64,000 bases of DNA from assembly GCF_052857255.1 (NCBI RefSeq), contig NC_135497.1, positions 180,639,478-180,703,477 of the forward strand, read 5' to 3'. Positions 53,701 to 64,000 of this stretch are shown here, piece after piece. Below the pieces are notes generated by a model. It saw nothing but the letters and a program-made list of their open reading frames with translations. It searched no databases and was not told the DNA's origin. The position numbers and the translations under genes were made by a program. How positions within the stretch are numbered: the first letter of the stretch is position 1; each line of letters starts with the position of its first letter. This stretch comes from Amblyomma americanum. Its lineage: Eukaryota > Arthropoda > Arachnida > Ixodida > Ixodidae.

Positions 53701-56412
53701 ATAATTATTATTCTGCGTACATACTGAAGCCATGGTTTTACAATCTTGGTCTGCTTTTTGCGTTGTGACCCATGTTTGACTTGCCACATACTTTGAATTG
53801 TTTATTGGCAGTACCTCCTTTCAGCACTTATGTGATCTGTGCTTTCATCAAATGTATTAACAGATATTTACTATGAAGTGGAGCTATACTTCAACTCCAT
53901 AGTTGGGGTGCTTTCATTTTAGACCAGCTTCTTGTGCTTTATTTTGGAGCACAGTTTTATGGAGTACACAGTGCAAGATTTTTTTTTTCCCCGTATACTT
54001 GCACTGGCTGGTAATTTCAAGCTTCCTTTTTGTAAATGTTTCACATATACTCATAATGTAAATTTTTAAGATATGTCACCTTCATATTTTTGTCATATAT
54101 TCTACATTATAACCAACTGAAGAAGTATGCTCAAGTCACCACAATCATTACTACAGTTTTCCTAATCCTGAAAACTTTACACCACTATTTACCTATGTTA
54201 GCTATAACTGCAGGTCTTGAAGGTTACACCAAGATACTTATATTTTTTGGCTTCAGCTCCAAAAAGTTAGCCAAGCTACAAGATATTATGAGGGCATTGC
54301 AGAGGAGCTCGTTGAATAAAATAACAGTGAAATCCGTGACTGTTTTATCATCCAGGATTTCACTGGTAGCATGACTTAGTGCCAAAGGACTCCATGCCCT
54401 TACGTCATTCAGGCTATACATTGTTGTCCTGTTAAAAAGTGCTTACGATTCTTCCATAGGGCTATAGAAGCCATTACAGCTTATTGAAGTCAAACTTTTT
54501 TCCTGTCAGAATCTCTGAAGTAATGTTATACTGAATTCACAGGTTTTGGCACATGAAGTGATAAGCATGCATTTTTACTGTCCAAACTGTTGAATCTACA
54601 TCACAAACTAAAATATATTTGCAAAGTGAAAATGAAAATGTGTTCACAGGGTGACAGCAGGCTGCAATTTCCTATATAGCGAAATGTGTTTGCCAAAATT
54701 AATGTCTTTACTTTTCAAAGCAAATGGAAAAGAACATCCATCCTTACATTAACTAATTAGTGTACTTCAGGAAATTTTTGAAGTTTTGTATGTTTCTAGT
54801 AGGACTGGTTTCTTTAACTTGGTCATTTTTTTGTTCTTGTTTTATTTGATTTGTCACACACTACATCTAGAGCTAAAAAAAAATCATCAACTTGAAAGTG
54901 CATCATTTCTCACACGGCAGTTTTTCATTCCTGCACTCCATTTAATAATGATGTAACAGTGAAACATTCTGTGTTGTTGACAGTTTATTATGAAAGAGGC
55001 AATCAGGCTGTTCATCTCTGAGAGTCATGCAAGATGCTACCCATGTACACTTATGCATGAATGGCATCTTTCTCCACAAGTGCACCAGCCATGCATGTTG
55101 CTGGTAAGCATTAGCTCAAAGTGCACAAGGGTAGCGTATTATGCCTCTGATACCTTCATCTGGCACAGGCCATATGAAGTCGTCTGTTCGAGCTCACAGC
55201 TCAAATCAGTCTTGCCACCCCTTCAAAAACGGGTCAATTCTTGAGCAATGGCTAGCATGTTTCTGCAGTGAAAATTTAGCTGCAGTGAAAATTTAGCTTT
55301 CTAGTGGTTTTTTGACTAACAGCATGTTCCGGATTACTGGAGCAGTTTATGTAGCAGATATATCAAATAATAATGGTTAGCAGCTTTTAGTTTTCAAGAG
55401 GATAAAACTCTGGTCTCTAAGCACGACATTGTAGTAGAAAAGTAGAACTGAGGGCAATATAGAGCAACTGTAGGGTGGAGTGGTAGCAACAGCAAAGTAT
55501 TTCATTAAATATTGATGTTTCAAACTGAACTGGCAAAAAAAAAAAAAGAATAATACCACTGCATCCTTTAATCAGCCTCTATATATGCACATCATTTCAA
55601 ACTTTGTCAGAGGCAGCATGATGTGCCATTGGACTCATTATAAGGCAGCACTCAATCTGACTTGCAGTAGCACTATGAAAGATTTTGCACTTAAGCAAAA
55701 TGTACTGTAAGAGGATTAATGGTCATTTGATATACTAGGCTGTTGAAACCACAAGCTGCAAAAGTGCTTTGTCTTCCTGCTAGAGTAAAATCCTCAGTAT
55801 TTGCCAGAATGTTGAACGGAATTGGTTTATAGTAGTGCATGGACTTACAAACATTTCTCGCTGAGGCCTATCTACAGGAACCCATTTAGAAGTCTTGCCA
55901 CTTCAAATTTACATCCTAGTATCTTGAAGCGGCACAGTAAGTGTCCCTGATAGTATTAGTCTGGTTTGCTAGAGTTGAGCAAACATACTAGCGCCTATTA
56001 ACCTCCACAACTAACATTTATGTAATGTTTAGTACTACTGACCATCTTATATTTGGTAAGATATGTGATCATGCAAGGTTGTGGAATATGTTTCTTCCAG
56101 CTACTTTCACCATGCTTGTCATCGAAGTTGTATTCATTGGTAAAAACTTTGCCCCATATGAACAAAAATTTGCAAGTCATAAATAGCACACCTTTGTTTT
56201 TTAAGCTGATGTTCTTGTGTTCCTTAAACTTGGCATCAGCCCTTTTAAATACCTGATTTTTTTACATGAACCCCAATGTACAACTTTACAATGTGTAAAA
56301 GTATTGCCCATATCCTTGTTAATAAAAGGTGCTTATCCTGTTGTATGGTGGTTTGCATCATTTATTTTTTTAATTTACCTGTGACTCAAACAAAGAATCA
56401 AAATGTTCACCT
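50738..56412. other. Long stretch without recognisable gene
   Basis: AT-rich intergenic DNA. Open frames up to 115 codons show no family motif, and none has supported splice partners. It contains a short CA/TA-rich run near 53080-53100 and a 17-bp tandem duplication at 55263. Confidence 0.45.
55263..55296 (+). repeat. 17-bp tandem duplication
   Basis: CTGCAGTGAAAATTTAG twice in a row, identical. Confidence 0.9.
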
Positions 56413-56645
56413 GGCCACCGCGGTGGCTCAGTGGTTACGGCGCTCGGCTGCTGACGTGAAAGGCGAGGGTTCGATCCCGGCTGTGGCGGTCGAATTTCTA
56501 TGGAGGCAAAATTCTTGAGGCTCATGTACTATGTGATGTCAGAGCATGTTAAAGAACACCAGGTGGTCGAAATTTCCAGAGCCCTTCACTGCAGCGTCCC
56601 TCATAGCCTGAGTCGCTTTGGGACGTTAAACCCCATTAACCAAAC
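56413..56645 (+). mobile_element. Ruka-like SINE, best preserved copy
   Basis: Box A TGGCTCAGTGG at 56424-56434 and box B GGTTCGATCCC at 56468-56478, the Pol III internal promoter spacing. It is followed by the TATGGAGGCAAAATTCTTG body, the GTTAAAGAACACCAGGTGG core and a GGGACGTTAAACCCC end. It serves as the reference for the other copies. It lies in intergenic DNA. Confidence 0.93.
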
Positions 56646-58189
56646 TAAAATGTTCATCACGCTGTGCATGCTTGACTAGGGATCATTTTGAATGGCACTT
56701 CCATGCTGTAATGTCATTTAAGTAGGCAACACATTGTTTGCTGTTTTATGTGTTTATTTTTCCTGAAATTTCTTTACTAGAAAATATTTCCCATTTTGCT
56801 TTTTGCTTTGCTGTATTCCTCTGCTGCTGAAAAAAAAAAATGCATAGATGAACACAGAGGAATGCTGTCAATCTACACTGATGGTTTATCCTTTGATGTC
56901 AACACGCACCTAGAACTGTCCTTAGCTTTGTGAAATGAAAATTATGTCAACCTAGAATGCAGCTGTCAACCAATCGTATAATTTTACATGCCCGTCGAGG
57001 TGTTCAACACTGAACAAGCCTACTTGGTTGACACTTGTAAACTGCAAGGAATAATATTCAGTGCTATAATACAGTATATTTTGCAGTTTCCTACATTTAT
57101 AGTGTGATACTCCAAAGTGACTAAAAGCACAAAAATCCTGAAGATTGCTAAGAACAGACATTCAAGATGCTGCAACGGGCAAATGGCACAGTTCTTCTAT
57201 CATCCTCAGCTGAAACCCGATTGTCAAGGAATTACAGTGTCCATTGACTGGAACTCCGTTGTCACAGTAAATGACAAAGTGTGGCGCTATTATTGAGTTG
57301 TCTTAAAAAGTAACGAAATCATGAGACATCGAGTTATGTCATCATGCTTGATCTCATGAACTCAACCATAGGGAGCACAAATTATGAAGTTAACCTTTTA
57401 ATTGCAAGTTTCTGGGCATAAAAGCATGTGCTTATGACATGTAAACGTGACGAGACTTGGGGAAGGCCCCAGCCGTCCGATATCGCTAATGATAGGTTCT
57501 TAAAGCTTGCGGTTGCAATTGCTTTGAAAAGGAAAGGGCCAGTTCACCAGAACTGAAAATATTCATGTTAATGGTGGCAAGACAGATGTTTGCACCAGGC
57601 AATGCAACAAATCGTACGAAGATTACAACTATGGTGCAGCAACTCAATTTGTTGAATAAGTTTGAATATTTTCCAAGCCCTTTTTTTTTGCATTTCCTCC
57701 CTTTATTATAAGTCGGCACATGTAATTCTGCACGATTGGCACAGGAAGCTACAAGCTAGTGCATGTGATATGATTTTTAAATTCTGGTTCATGCAATGCC
57801 CTATTCAAGCCCTCTCTGTCCAACTAATCACAGTGACTAGAGTAGTAAACAGTTTGCATGTCATTGGCCACCTGCTTCAATAATACTTTTTGATTTCAAA
57901 TTTAAGCAGCCGTCAGAAAGACTATGCCATACATGCTCATTGTAATTTTTTAATTATCTTTGAATGCATTGTGAAATAAAGCAGCTGTACATACTTTCCA
58001 TATATTTCTGATTATTGTACAAACCACGTTAAAGTATATAACTTATAGTTTTGTCCTACAACACATGTATAAGTTTACCGAACTTACACATTCGAAGGAA
58101 GGTCTCCCATTTGTGCCTGGTTCAGAAAATTCATTTCACTAGCCCCTAACTTAAAAGTGAATTAGTTTCTGAACCAGCTTCCTTATCAA
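56646..58189. other. No gene recognised
   Basis: No supported exon or element. An imperfect inverted pair (TGGTTCAGAAA near 58118, TTTCTGAACCA near 58166) lies at the right end. Confidence 0.4.
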
Positions 58190-58553
58190 CACATGTCAGT
58201 CACGCACATAAAGTTTGTGCCTCACATAACAAATCTATTTTTAAGTCTTTCTTGCCAAAAACTATAATAGATTGGAACCACCTGCCCCCTTCCATTATCT
58301 GCATTCACGATCCTGTGGCATTCAAAGATGCCATAAATTTCCTGTCTACCTACCCAGTCGTTTTTTTTTTTTATGCTGTGCCCAGAACATTTTTTTTTTT
58401 AAACCTTCGTGTTATATGCTCAGTGTACACGTGCTTTGTTACCCCGTATGCTTACTTTGCATCTGCAGATTTTGTTTTCATCCAACCCTTGTACCCACCC
58501 CCTCTAACTCCTCATAGGCCTTCAGGGTAAATAAATAAATAAATACTGAAGAC
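58190..58553 (+). pseudogene. LINE F: 5'-truncated LINE 3' end, plus strand
   Basis: The frame FLPKTIIDWNHLPPSI ... DPVAFKDAINFL at 58247-58360 is the conserved C-terminal 'DWN.LP' motif of CR1/L2/jockey reverse transcriptases. A 3' UTR follows, ending in TAAATAAATAAATAAATA (58530-58546), a tetranucleotide tail. Confidence 0.75.
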
Positions 58554-61109
58554 TGCCGGGCAATATGGTCATACTTCTTAAATGACTGTTTTTGTCATGG
58601 CCTGAAGTGTTTTGTGACAACAGTACAGAGTACCTGCACAGCCTCAGTTCTGATGCATGCCTACATGAAAAACCAGGTAATACCTTTCCCCCTCAACATC
58701 CCCAGAGAGCACAGTGTTTGCAGTGACAACTGCACTGGGGAAGTTTGCCAGGGTTTATGGTGGCAGCAGCAGCGTAGTTGCCACAGTAACCAAAAATTGA
58801 ATCATGCCACCCCTCCATGATCATGTGCTCATGCTTTGACCAGTAACAATGGTGCATTGCCACATTCACTTGCTAGCCAACGACACTGTGCTATCCAAGG
58901 ACCATGTCTGTACCCATGCAAATGAGTTTTCTCTTGGAGTGGGGAGGTGGAAGTGATACAGCAATCGATGCCATTCCTTGGCTCCAGGGAAAAACAATAA
59001 GTCCAGGAGTTTTTCAGAATTCCTGCAGCACAGTGGATTTGCTAATCTATATGTGCAAGTATCAACATAGACGTGGACTGCCAATGGTGACCATGCCTTC
59101 TCAACAAGTTCTTCCCTATCTCAGCCTGCAAGTGCCCCATCAGCTATCACACTGCTTCTCTGCTGGCCCATACCCACTTTCCAACCTGTCACCACTGTGT
59201 GTTGCCCAAAACGTTGCTGATGCAGCCTGCTGTGCAGCATCATAGCTATTTCATGTTTCTCAGAAGCATTTTTTTTTGCAGTTCTGCTGCCTTACTGGCA
59301 TACAAGTTTTAAACACAGTGCAATCCTGCAGCATTTATAAGATGACAAAATTAATCAGATTTACCCACTAAGGCCACACAATTAAGTAGTGTGTCCAGAG
59401 TTGTTATGGCCATAGACCCCATCTTGGATTTTCAGGAGCAGCCCTCGTCTCATTTACTGCTATGTACAAGAAAAGACATGACATAGCCCAGATTTAAAGT
59501 TGCACCTCCACCCCCACCCCCCAGCGAAAACAAAAATTTGTCAAGAACAAAAATGACATGACCATCAACAATGTGGAATCAGTTCTAGAATTAATGTCAA
59601 CAATGTGGAATCAGTTCTAGAATTAATGTCTATGGTACAGGACTTCATTAGAGGGGACACTCAGCTGCCTCACCCTCACATGCAGGATCACACTGCTTAG
59701 TAGTGTGCCTTCCAAGGAGAGGCAAAACGAGCACAAAACATTGAATGCTCTCATTCTCCACATAAAAAATGTAAACAGCATGTGGGCAAGCCCATGGAAG
59801 CGATAAAACAAAAAAATGTGATCAGCTCTGTGCACTGGACATTGCCGCAACTCGCATGGGTTTCGATGTCACTGGACTTTTACGGCTTTATACCCGGTGA
59901 AGAAATCTCATGCCGGAAAAAAAAAGAGCGGGTCAGTTAAGGATGTTCAGTGCTGCCAGCATTGCTTCTCTTGCCATTGAGGGCACAAGTGCACGATTTT
60001 ACCTCATCCCACTTGGAAGTGCGTTTCGTGCTTCACAACCACAAACTTCAGCACATTTTATATGAATACTGCATGACGGCAAGTGCGGTATACATCAGCT
60101 CTGTGTCTATTTAAACATGCAGATCTTGTAAGCGAAGTACCTCTTGAGCTTGACTACATTTTAACTAAGGAAGTGCCAAGGAGATATTTGTGCATGAAAA
60201 GCAACCAAAAGAACAAGACTGTTTCAGCAATACCACCACTTATATGTTCCCAAGCAATTTCCATTGACGGTCAAGCCAGCAGCCAAGATGTGCATTGTGC
60301 ATTCTCACTTCTTTCTTAATGCCAAATATTGTTGCCACTGAAAGCGTTTCACCATACACTGAATGAATTTCTGCAATGAACACGGTGACAAGCCACACCA
60401 TACAACAATGCTTTCAATATGTATAGTACACAAACCTCATATACTCTGGAAATATGATCCCATATCCACGAATTCACAAGTGCATTATATTACGTTGTAA
60501 TCTCCAACATATCACCTGACATAGATGGCAGAACAGCAATATTTTGCATCTGTGTTTGCAAAAGATTATCATATCCTATAGGCATTGCACAAACCACATT
60601 TCCCAACACATTTATGAGAGCAGTGTGAATGTCTGCTCCGTCGCTGCTGAAGATGATGTGCTAGATCAGTCACTGAAATACCAACAAAACCACCTAAAAT
60701 TTTATCAGCTGTGTTTTTACATCAGTACACGACAGAATAATTCTGAATCTCGCCATTGATTTATTGCATGTGCCTGAGTGTTTGCAGTTCTACCCTTTTT
60801 AGGTTCAGAAATTAGTCAAATTTTCTAATTTTGCTTTTATAGGAACTGCATGTCCCCCAATATACCTACTAGTCTTTTACATTTCAGCAATTTAGGGGCC
60901 GCTAATAATGAAGAGCTGGAAGTTAGAACGGTCATCGGGAGTTTTCATCATCAGGCCATCACAGGATTAAACGAGTGCAGACTCCTAATTTTAGTGGCAT
61001 GTTTTTTTTTTCTCTACAATGATGTGGAAGACACCATTATGCATGAATCACCATGCAGTATTCGCCTACAACTGCTAAATAATTTATAGTTGAATTTTTC
61101 TGTGATGCT
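58554..61109. other. No gene recognised
   Basis: Several open frames up to 113 codons, none with a family motif. A 32-bp tandem duplication lies at 59565-59628. Confidence 0.4.
59565..59628 (+). repeat. 32-bp tandem duplication
   Basis: Two identical adjacent units starting TCAACAATGTGGAATCAG. Confidence 0.92.
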
Positions 61110-61371
61110 GTTTCGGTTTTGGTTTCAACAGCCAAACGATTGCAGTCACGTCAAAGTGTGTTTATGTGTCATGTGAGGCATGAAAAAACTGTGATATAAT
61201 TGCTGCTTCATCATTTTAATTCACTACAGTGCTGAAGCCAGCCTTCCTCAAGAGCCGGAATGACAACGAATGTAGAAGCACCGATTATATTGCAATTTTT
61301 CATGCCTCACGTGACCTATAACCTCTCTTTGACATCACAGTCATTGTTCAGCTGTCTGTTAAAACCGAAAC
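61110..61371. mobile_element. Foldback MITE, about 100-bp arms
   Basis: Ends GTTTCGGTTTT and AAAACCGAAAC. Arms of about 100 bp are imperfect inverted copies sharing GTCAAAG, CATGTGAGGCATGAAAAA/CACGTGAGGCATGAAAAA and ATATAAT blocks. 262 bp, noncoding. Confidence 0.85.
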
Positions 61372-61835
61372 AACGCGAGAAAGATACTCGATTATACATT
61401 ATTTAACAGTCGTAGGAGAGTACCACGTGGTAATCCATGAATAATAATGCCTTACGCCCCGTTACAAAGAAGACACACACCCAAATGTTAGGTGTCAATA
61501 CTCCTTTAACATAACAAAAAACTACTGGCATTAATAACTGCAGGTAGACACACTAAATGCACACACAAAAACAGATATTACATGAGTAAAAATAATTCCA
61601 CTTTCCTGACATTAAGCCATACTGTTCCCAAACGGACTGCTAAAAAAAAAGTGGCCCCAGAAGCTGCATGTAAAAGTGCACATACACCACTCAAATTACA
61701 AGCTGGCACCTCTACACATAATGAGGAACGATTTTATTACATAAATGAATGGCAACCACTAGATTGATTTTTGTGAACATTAAACCAACTTAAGGCAAAT
61801 TAGAAACATACCACTGATTGGCTATGCTGAATGAA

Positions 61836-61898
61836 GATCAAGGCTCATTTTAGACAACTAAATATAATGGCCATAAAAAATGCATGCTTTGCTGCATT
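61836..61898 (+). repeat. Dispersed direct repeat, copy 1
   Basis: Near copy of 62358-62424 (shared CTAAATATAATGGCCAT and AAAAATGCATGCTT), 520 bp apart. Confidence 0.88.
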
Positions 61899-62357
61899 AT
61901 AATCGAGTAGAATATAAACAGGTAGCATTTTCCGAGTTTCTTTTTTTCACTTAATTGTTTGAATCAGGAAGTCGCCTCTGGATGCAGTCATGCTATTTCA
62001 GATAACCAGTAGCATGAAACGAGTCGTAGTTATGCATGAGCTATGCTATATGCATGCACAGCACAGTTGCTGCCACCCTGTACCAGTGCTTGCCTGAATA
62101 GTCACCAATACGCAATTTGAAATCGTAACAAGGACAAAAGTGATGCGCTCAAAAGTTTCGGTAATCGCGTTCAGCGTTGCTTACAAGAGCAGGCATTAAA
62201 AATCACTTTAGGTCGGCCAGTACTTCTTCGAGACAATGAGAATGCTTAAATCCTGCACCGACCTTTAGAATCATGTAAGCGTCAATGCAATTATCTACAT
62301 GATGCTATTAAAATCATAACTGCATTGTTTAAACAGTAATTTTACAATATCACTAAA

Positions 62358-62424
62358 GATCGATGCTCATTTTAGACAGGTAACTAAATATAATGGCCAT
62401 CAAAAATGCATGCTTCACTGCATT
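62358..62424 (+). repeat. Dispersed direct repeat, copy 2
   Basis: Copy of 61836-61898 with a four-base insertion and scattered changes. Confidence 0.88.
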
Positions 62425-63243
62425 ACATCTACCTTTCTTCCAGATGAATTCCAGTCCTGAAAAACATTGCTTTGAAGCAATGAAGAACATTTTTATTATG
62501 TCACTCTCCCACAGTACACAAATTTCACAGGCATCTCTTACTTTCCTAGATTTAAAACAAAAAAACTACTTTTTTTTTTTTGCATATAAGCGCATTCAGC
62601 TACCATACAAGGACTGCAAGTAATACCCAGACAAAAATAACTAGCTTTCACTCAGTGTCACTGGTTGCCACATAAAAATTTCATAATGCAGAGAACAGTG
62701 CCCTCACTAACAACAAAAAGAATCCCAGGCAATCCAGAAAACAGGCCTGACAAACCTACATAATCCATACACCAACAGAAGGCAAAAATTAAATGAAGGG
62801 GAGGGGGGGGAGAGAAATGAGTACCTCAAACTGCATTAAAGACAAGCTTGCTTAGCAAGCGTGCCACAGCATAGCACACAGCCATTTTCTGCCACTTTAC
62901 CTACTTGTGTCCATTGGTGCCGTAAAAAGCAACGTGAAAGATTCATCTGAACCTCCACTTAATCAAAATTACTGCTTCAGGATTGCTGCTGACATTATGT
63001 ACTTCTGGCCATAATTGGCACACAACTCAAGGCACACCATGTGCACACTACCTTCACTGCAACTCTTGAGGTACACACTTGCCCAGTACAGCAGTTCACC
63101 ATCTGAGCAATACACACCTTGCATGTGCACAAAATGCCCCACCAAAGATGGGCAGAAAATAGAGAAATAGTAAAACACTGGCCAAAAGGCTTTGTTTATC
63201 AAACAACTAGATTGCTTCATTCAGCGATGTTCACAGCTGAAAT

Positions 63244-63888
63244 GTGACATCCGGTGGACGACAACAGGCTATCTGCCAGACAAGCATCCTTTGTTTTGCT
63301 AGCAATTCCTACATACTGACCTCCCTGCATGCACTTGGGAAGGAAGAACAGAAGCCTGTGGGTATAGGGCATTTACAGTCCTGCCCCAACCCAAATAGAC
63401 AGTGCAAAATACAAATTGCCGAAGGAAAGTATCACTTCAAAATAGCCTTTTTTCTCCTTCATTTCCCTTGCTGCATATTTCATTTTGCAAGTTTCAAAAC
63501 AAGACTGGTCTCTATTGCAAACAGCACACACTCCTCTATGTCCAAATGTTCTAAGGCCATACGATTTCTTAAGGAAAAGACAAAGAGCTTGCCACTTTTG
63601 CTTTTAAATAAGAAGTCATGCACACAAATAATTTTTCAAAGTGCCTCTAGCGCTTGCTTTTCTAAAGCAAAAATACAGAGGTTTCTAAAAGCCAGACGCG
63701 TACATCGCGAACAAAAAATTATGATGGAAAAAGCAAGCTCTCTTGGCATGCAACATAAACGTATTCTCAAGGGCAGAAATGTTGCCAGGAGGAAGGGGCA
63801 GGAGCCTCAGCTGTGGCCACAGGTGCAGCTATCTTCACCGCATCGGAGGGACAGCAGGTGTGCTCATGAGCAACACGGGAGGGAGTAA
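63244..63888 (+). CDS. Unassigned open frame, 214 codons
   Basis: The longest non-element open frame outside the two genes. The product is Lys/Ser/Cys-rich with no recognised motif, no signal peptide and a poor start context. It may be chance, an exon of a gene running off the right edge, or the antisense of a 3' UTR. I do not assign a function. Confidence 0.2.
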   Translation: MTSGGRQQAICQTSILCFASNSYILTSLHALGKEEQKPVGIGHLQSCPNPNRQCKIQIAEGKYHFKIAFFLLHFPCCIFHFASFKTRLVSIANSTHSSMSKCSKAIRFLKEKTKSLPLLLLNKKSCTQIIFQSASSACFSKAKIQRFLKARRVHREQKIMMEKASSLGMQHKRILKGRNVARRKGQEPQLWPQVQLSSPHRRDSRCAHEQHGRE

Positions 63889-64000
63889 ACAGAGGCAAGT
63901 CAGGTTTTCAGGCACAAGCTTCTTCATAGAAAACAAGAGGACAAAACTGTTTACAGCAGTGAAAAACAAACAGAGGAACAAGACAGAGGGGGTCAAAACG

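Noticed and set aside
56424..56478. A tRNA gene
   Set aside because: Box A and box B are present but the sequence does not close a cloverleaf and is followed by the Ruka body; it is a SINE head.
58904..59245. 113-codon plus-strand frame
   Set aside because: No recognisable family and no exon-like context.
1..64000. CRISPR arrays, operons, rRNA genes
   Set aside because: Nothing matching; the window is eukaryotic with spliced genes.

Overview
The window looks like nuclear DNA of a hard tick (Ixodidae). It has small, widely spaced exons with GT-AG introns of 1.6-20 kb. It carries many copies of a tRNA-derived SINE that I recognise from memory as the ixodid 'Ruka' family, and several arthropod-type LINEs (CR1/L2-like, I-like with RNase H, RTE-like). 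The species is not resolvable from what I can see.

Two host genes are supported, arranged head to head. On the minus strand, 15141 down to 293, is a PX-domain sorting nexin most like SNX20/SNX21. Four coding exons join in phase and encode the first 267 residues. The C-terminal exon(s) lie off the left edge. On the plus strand, 16318 to 46739, is a complete five-exon gene for a 297-residue DUF1295 / steroid 5-alpha-reductase-C-terminal-like membrane protein. The two start codons are 1,176 bp apart, so 15142-16317 probably holds a shared promoter. I recognise no functional link between the two proteins.

Nearly everything else is mobile DNA. The sorting-nexin introns hold TIR elements (1995-3427, 3723-3868, 6399-7166, 8016-9567), a foldback repeat near 11.5-11.9 kb, a dead mariner (about 12.0-13.0 kb), a TTAA-flanked element (13556-14555) and SINEs. 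The 20-kb third intron of the DUF1295 gene contains three minus-strand LINEs. LINE A (20770-25140) is a CR1/L2-like element with a few disabling changes and a duplicated 5' segment. LINE B (27484-32819) is an I-like element flanked by an identical 14-bp target-site duplication, with an intact ORF1 and a single premature stop in ORF2. LINE C (34540-39395) is an old CR1/L2-like element broken by younger insertions. Intron 4 holds an RTE-like fragment (40828-43230) and a further LINE tail.

From 46.8 to 64 kb I find no convincing coding exon. That stretch has two Ruka copies, a LINE 3' end at 58.2-58.55 kb, a foldback element at 61110-61371 and several short duplications. A 214-codon open frame at 63244-63888 is unexplained.

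The most notable patterns are these: seven of seven intronic Ruka copies lie in the sense direction of their host gene, while all five LINEs in the DUF1295 gene are antisense; LINE B looks recently inserted; the 5' end of LINE A resembles a promoter-monomer array; and there are several foldback elements. All calls come from reading the sequence; no alignment or database search was run.
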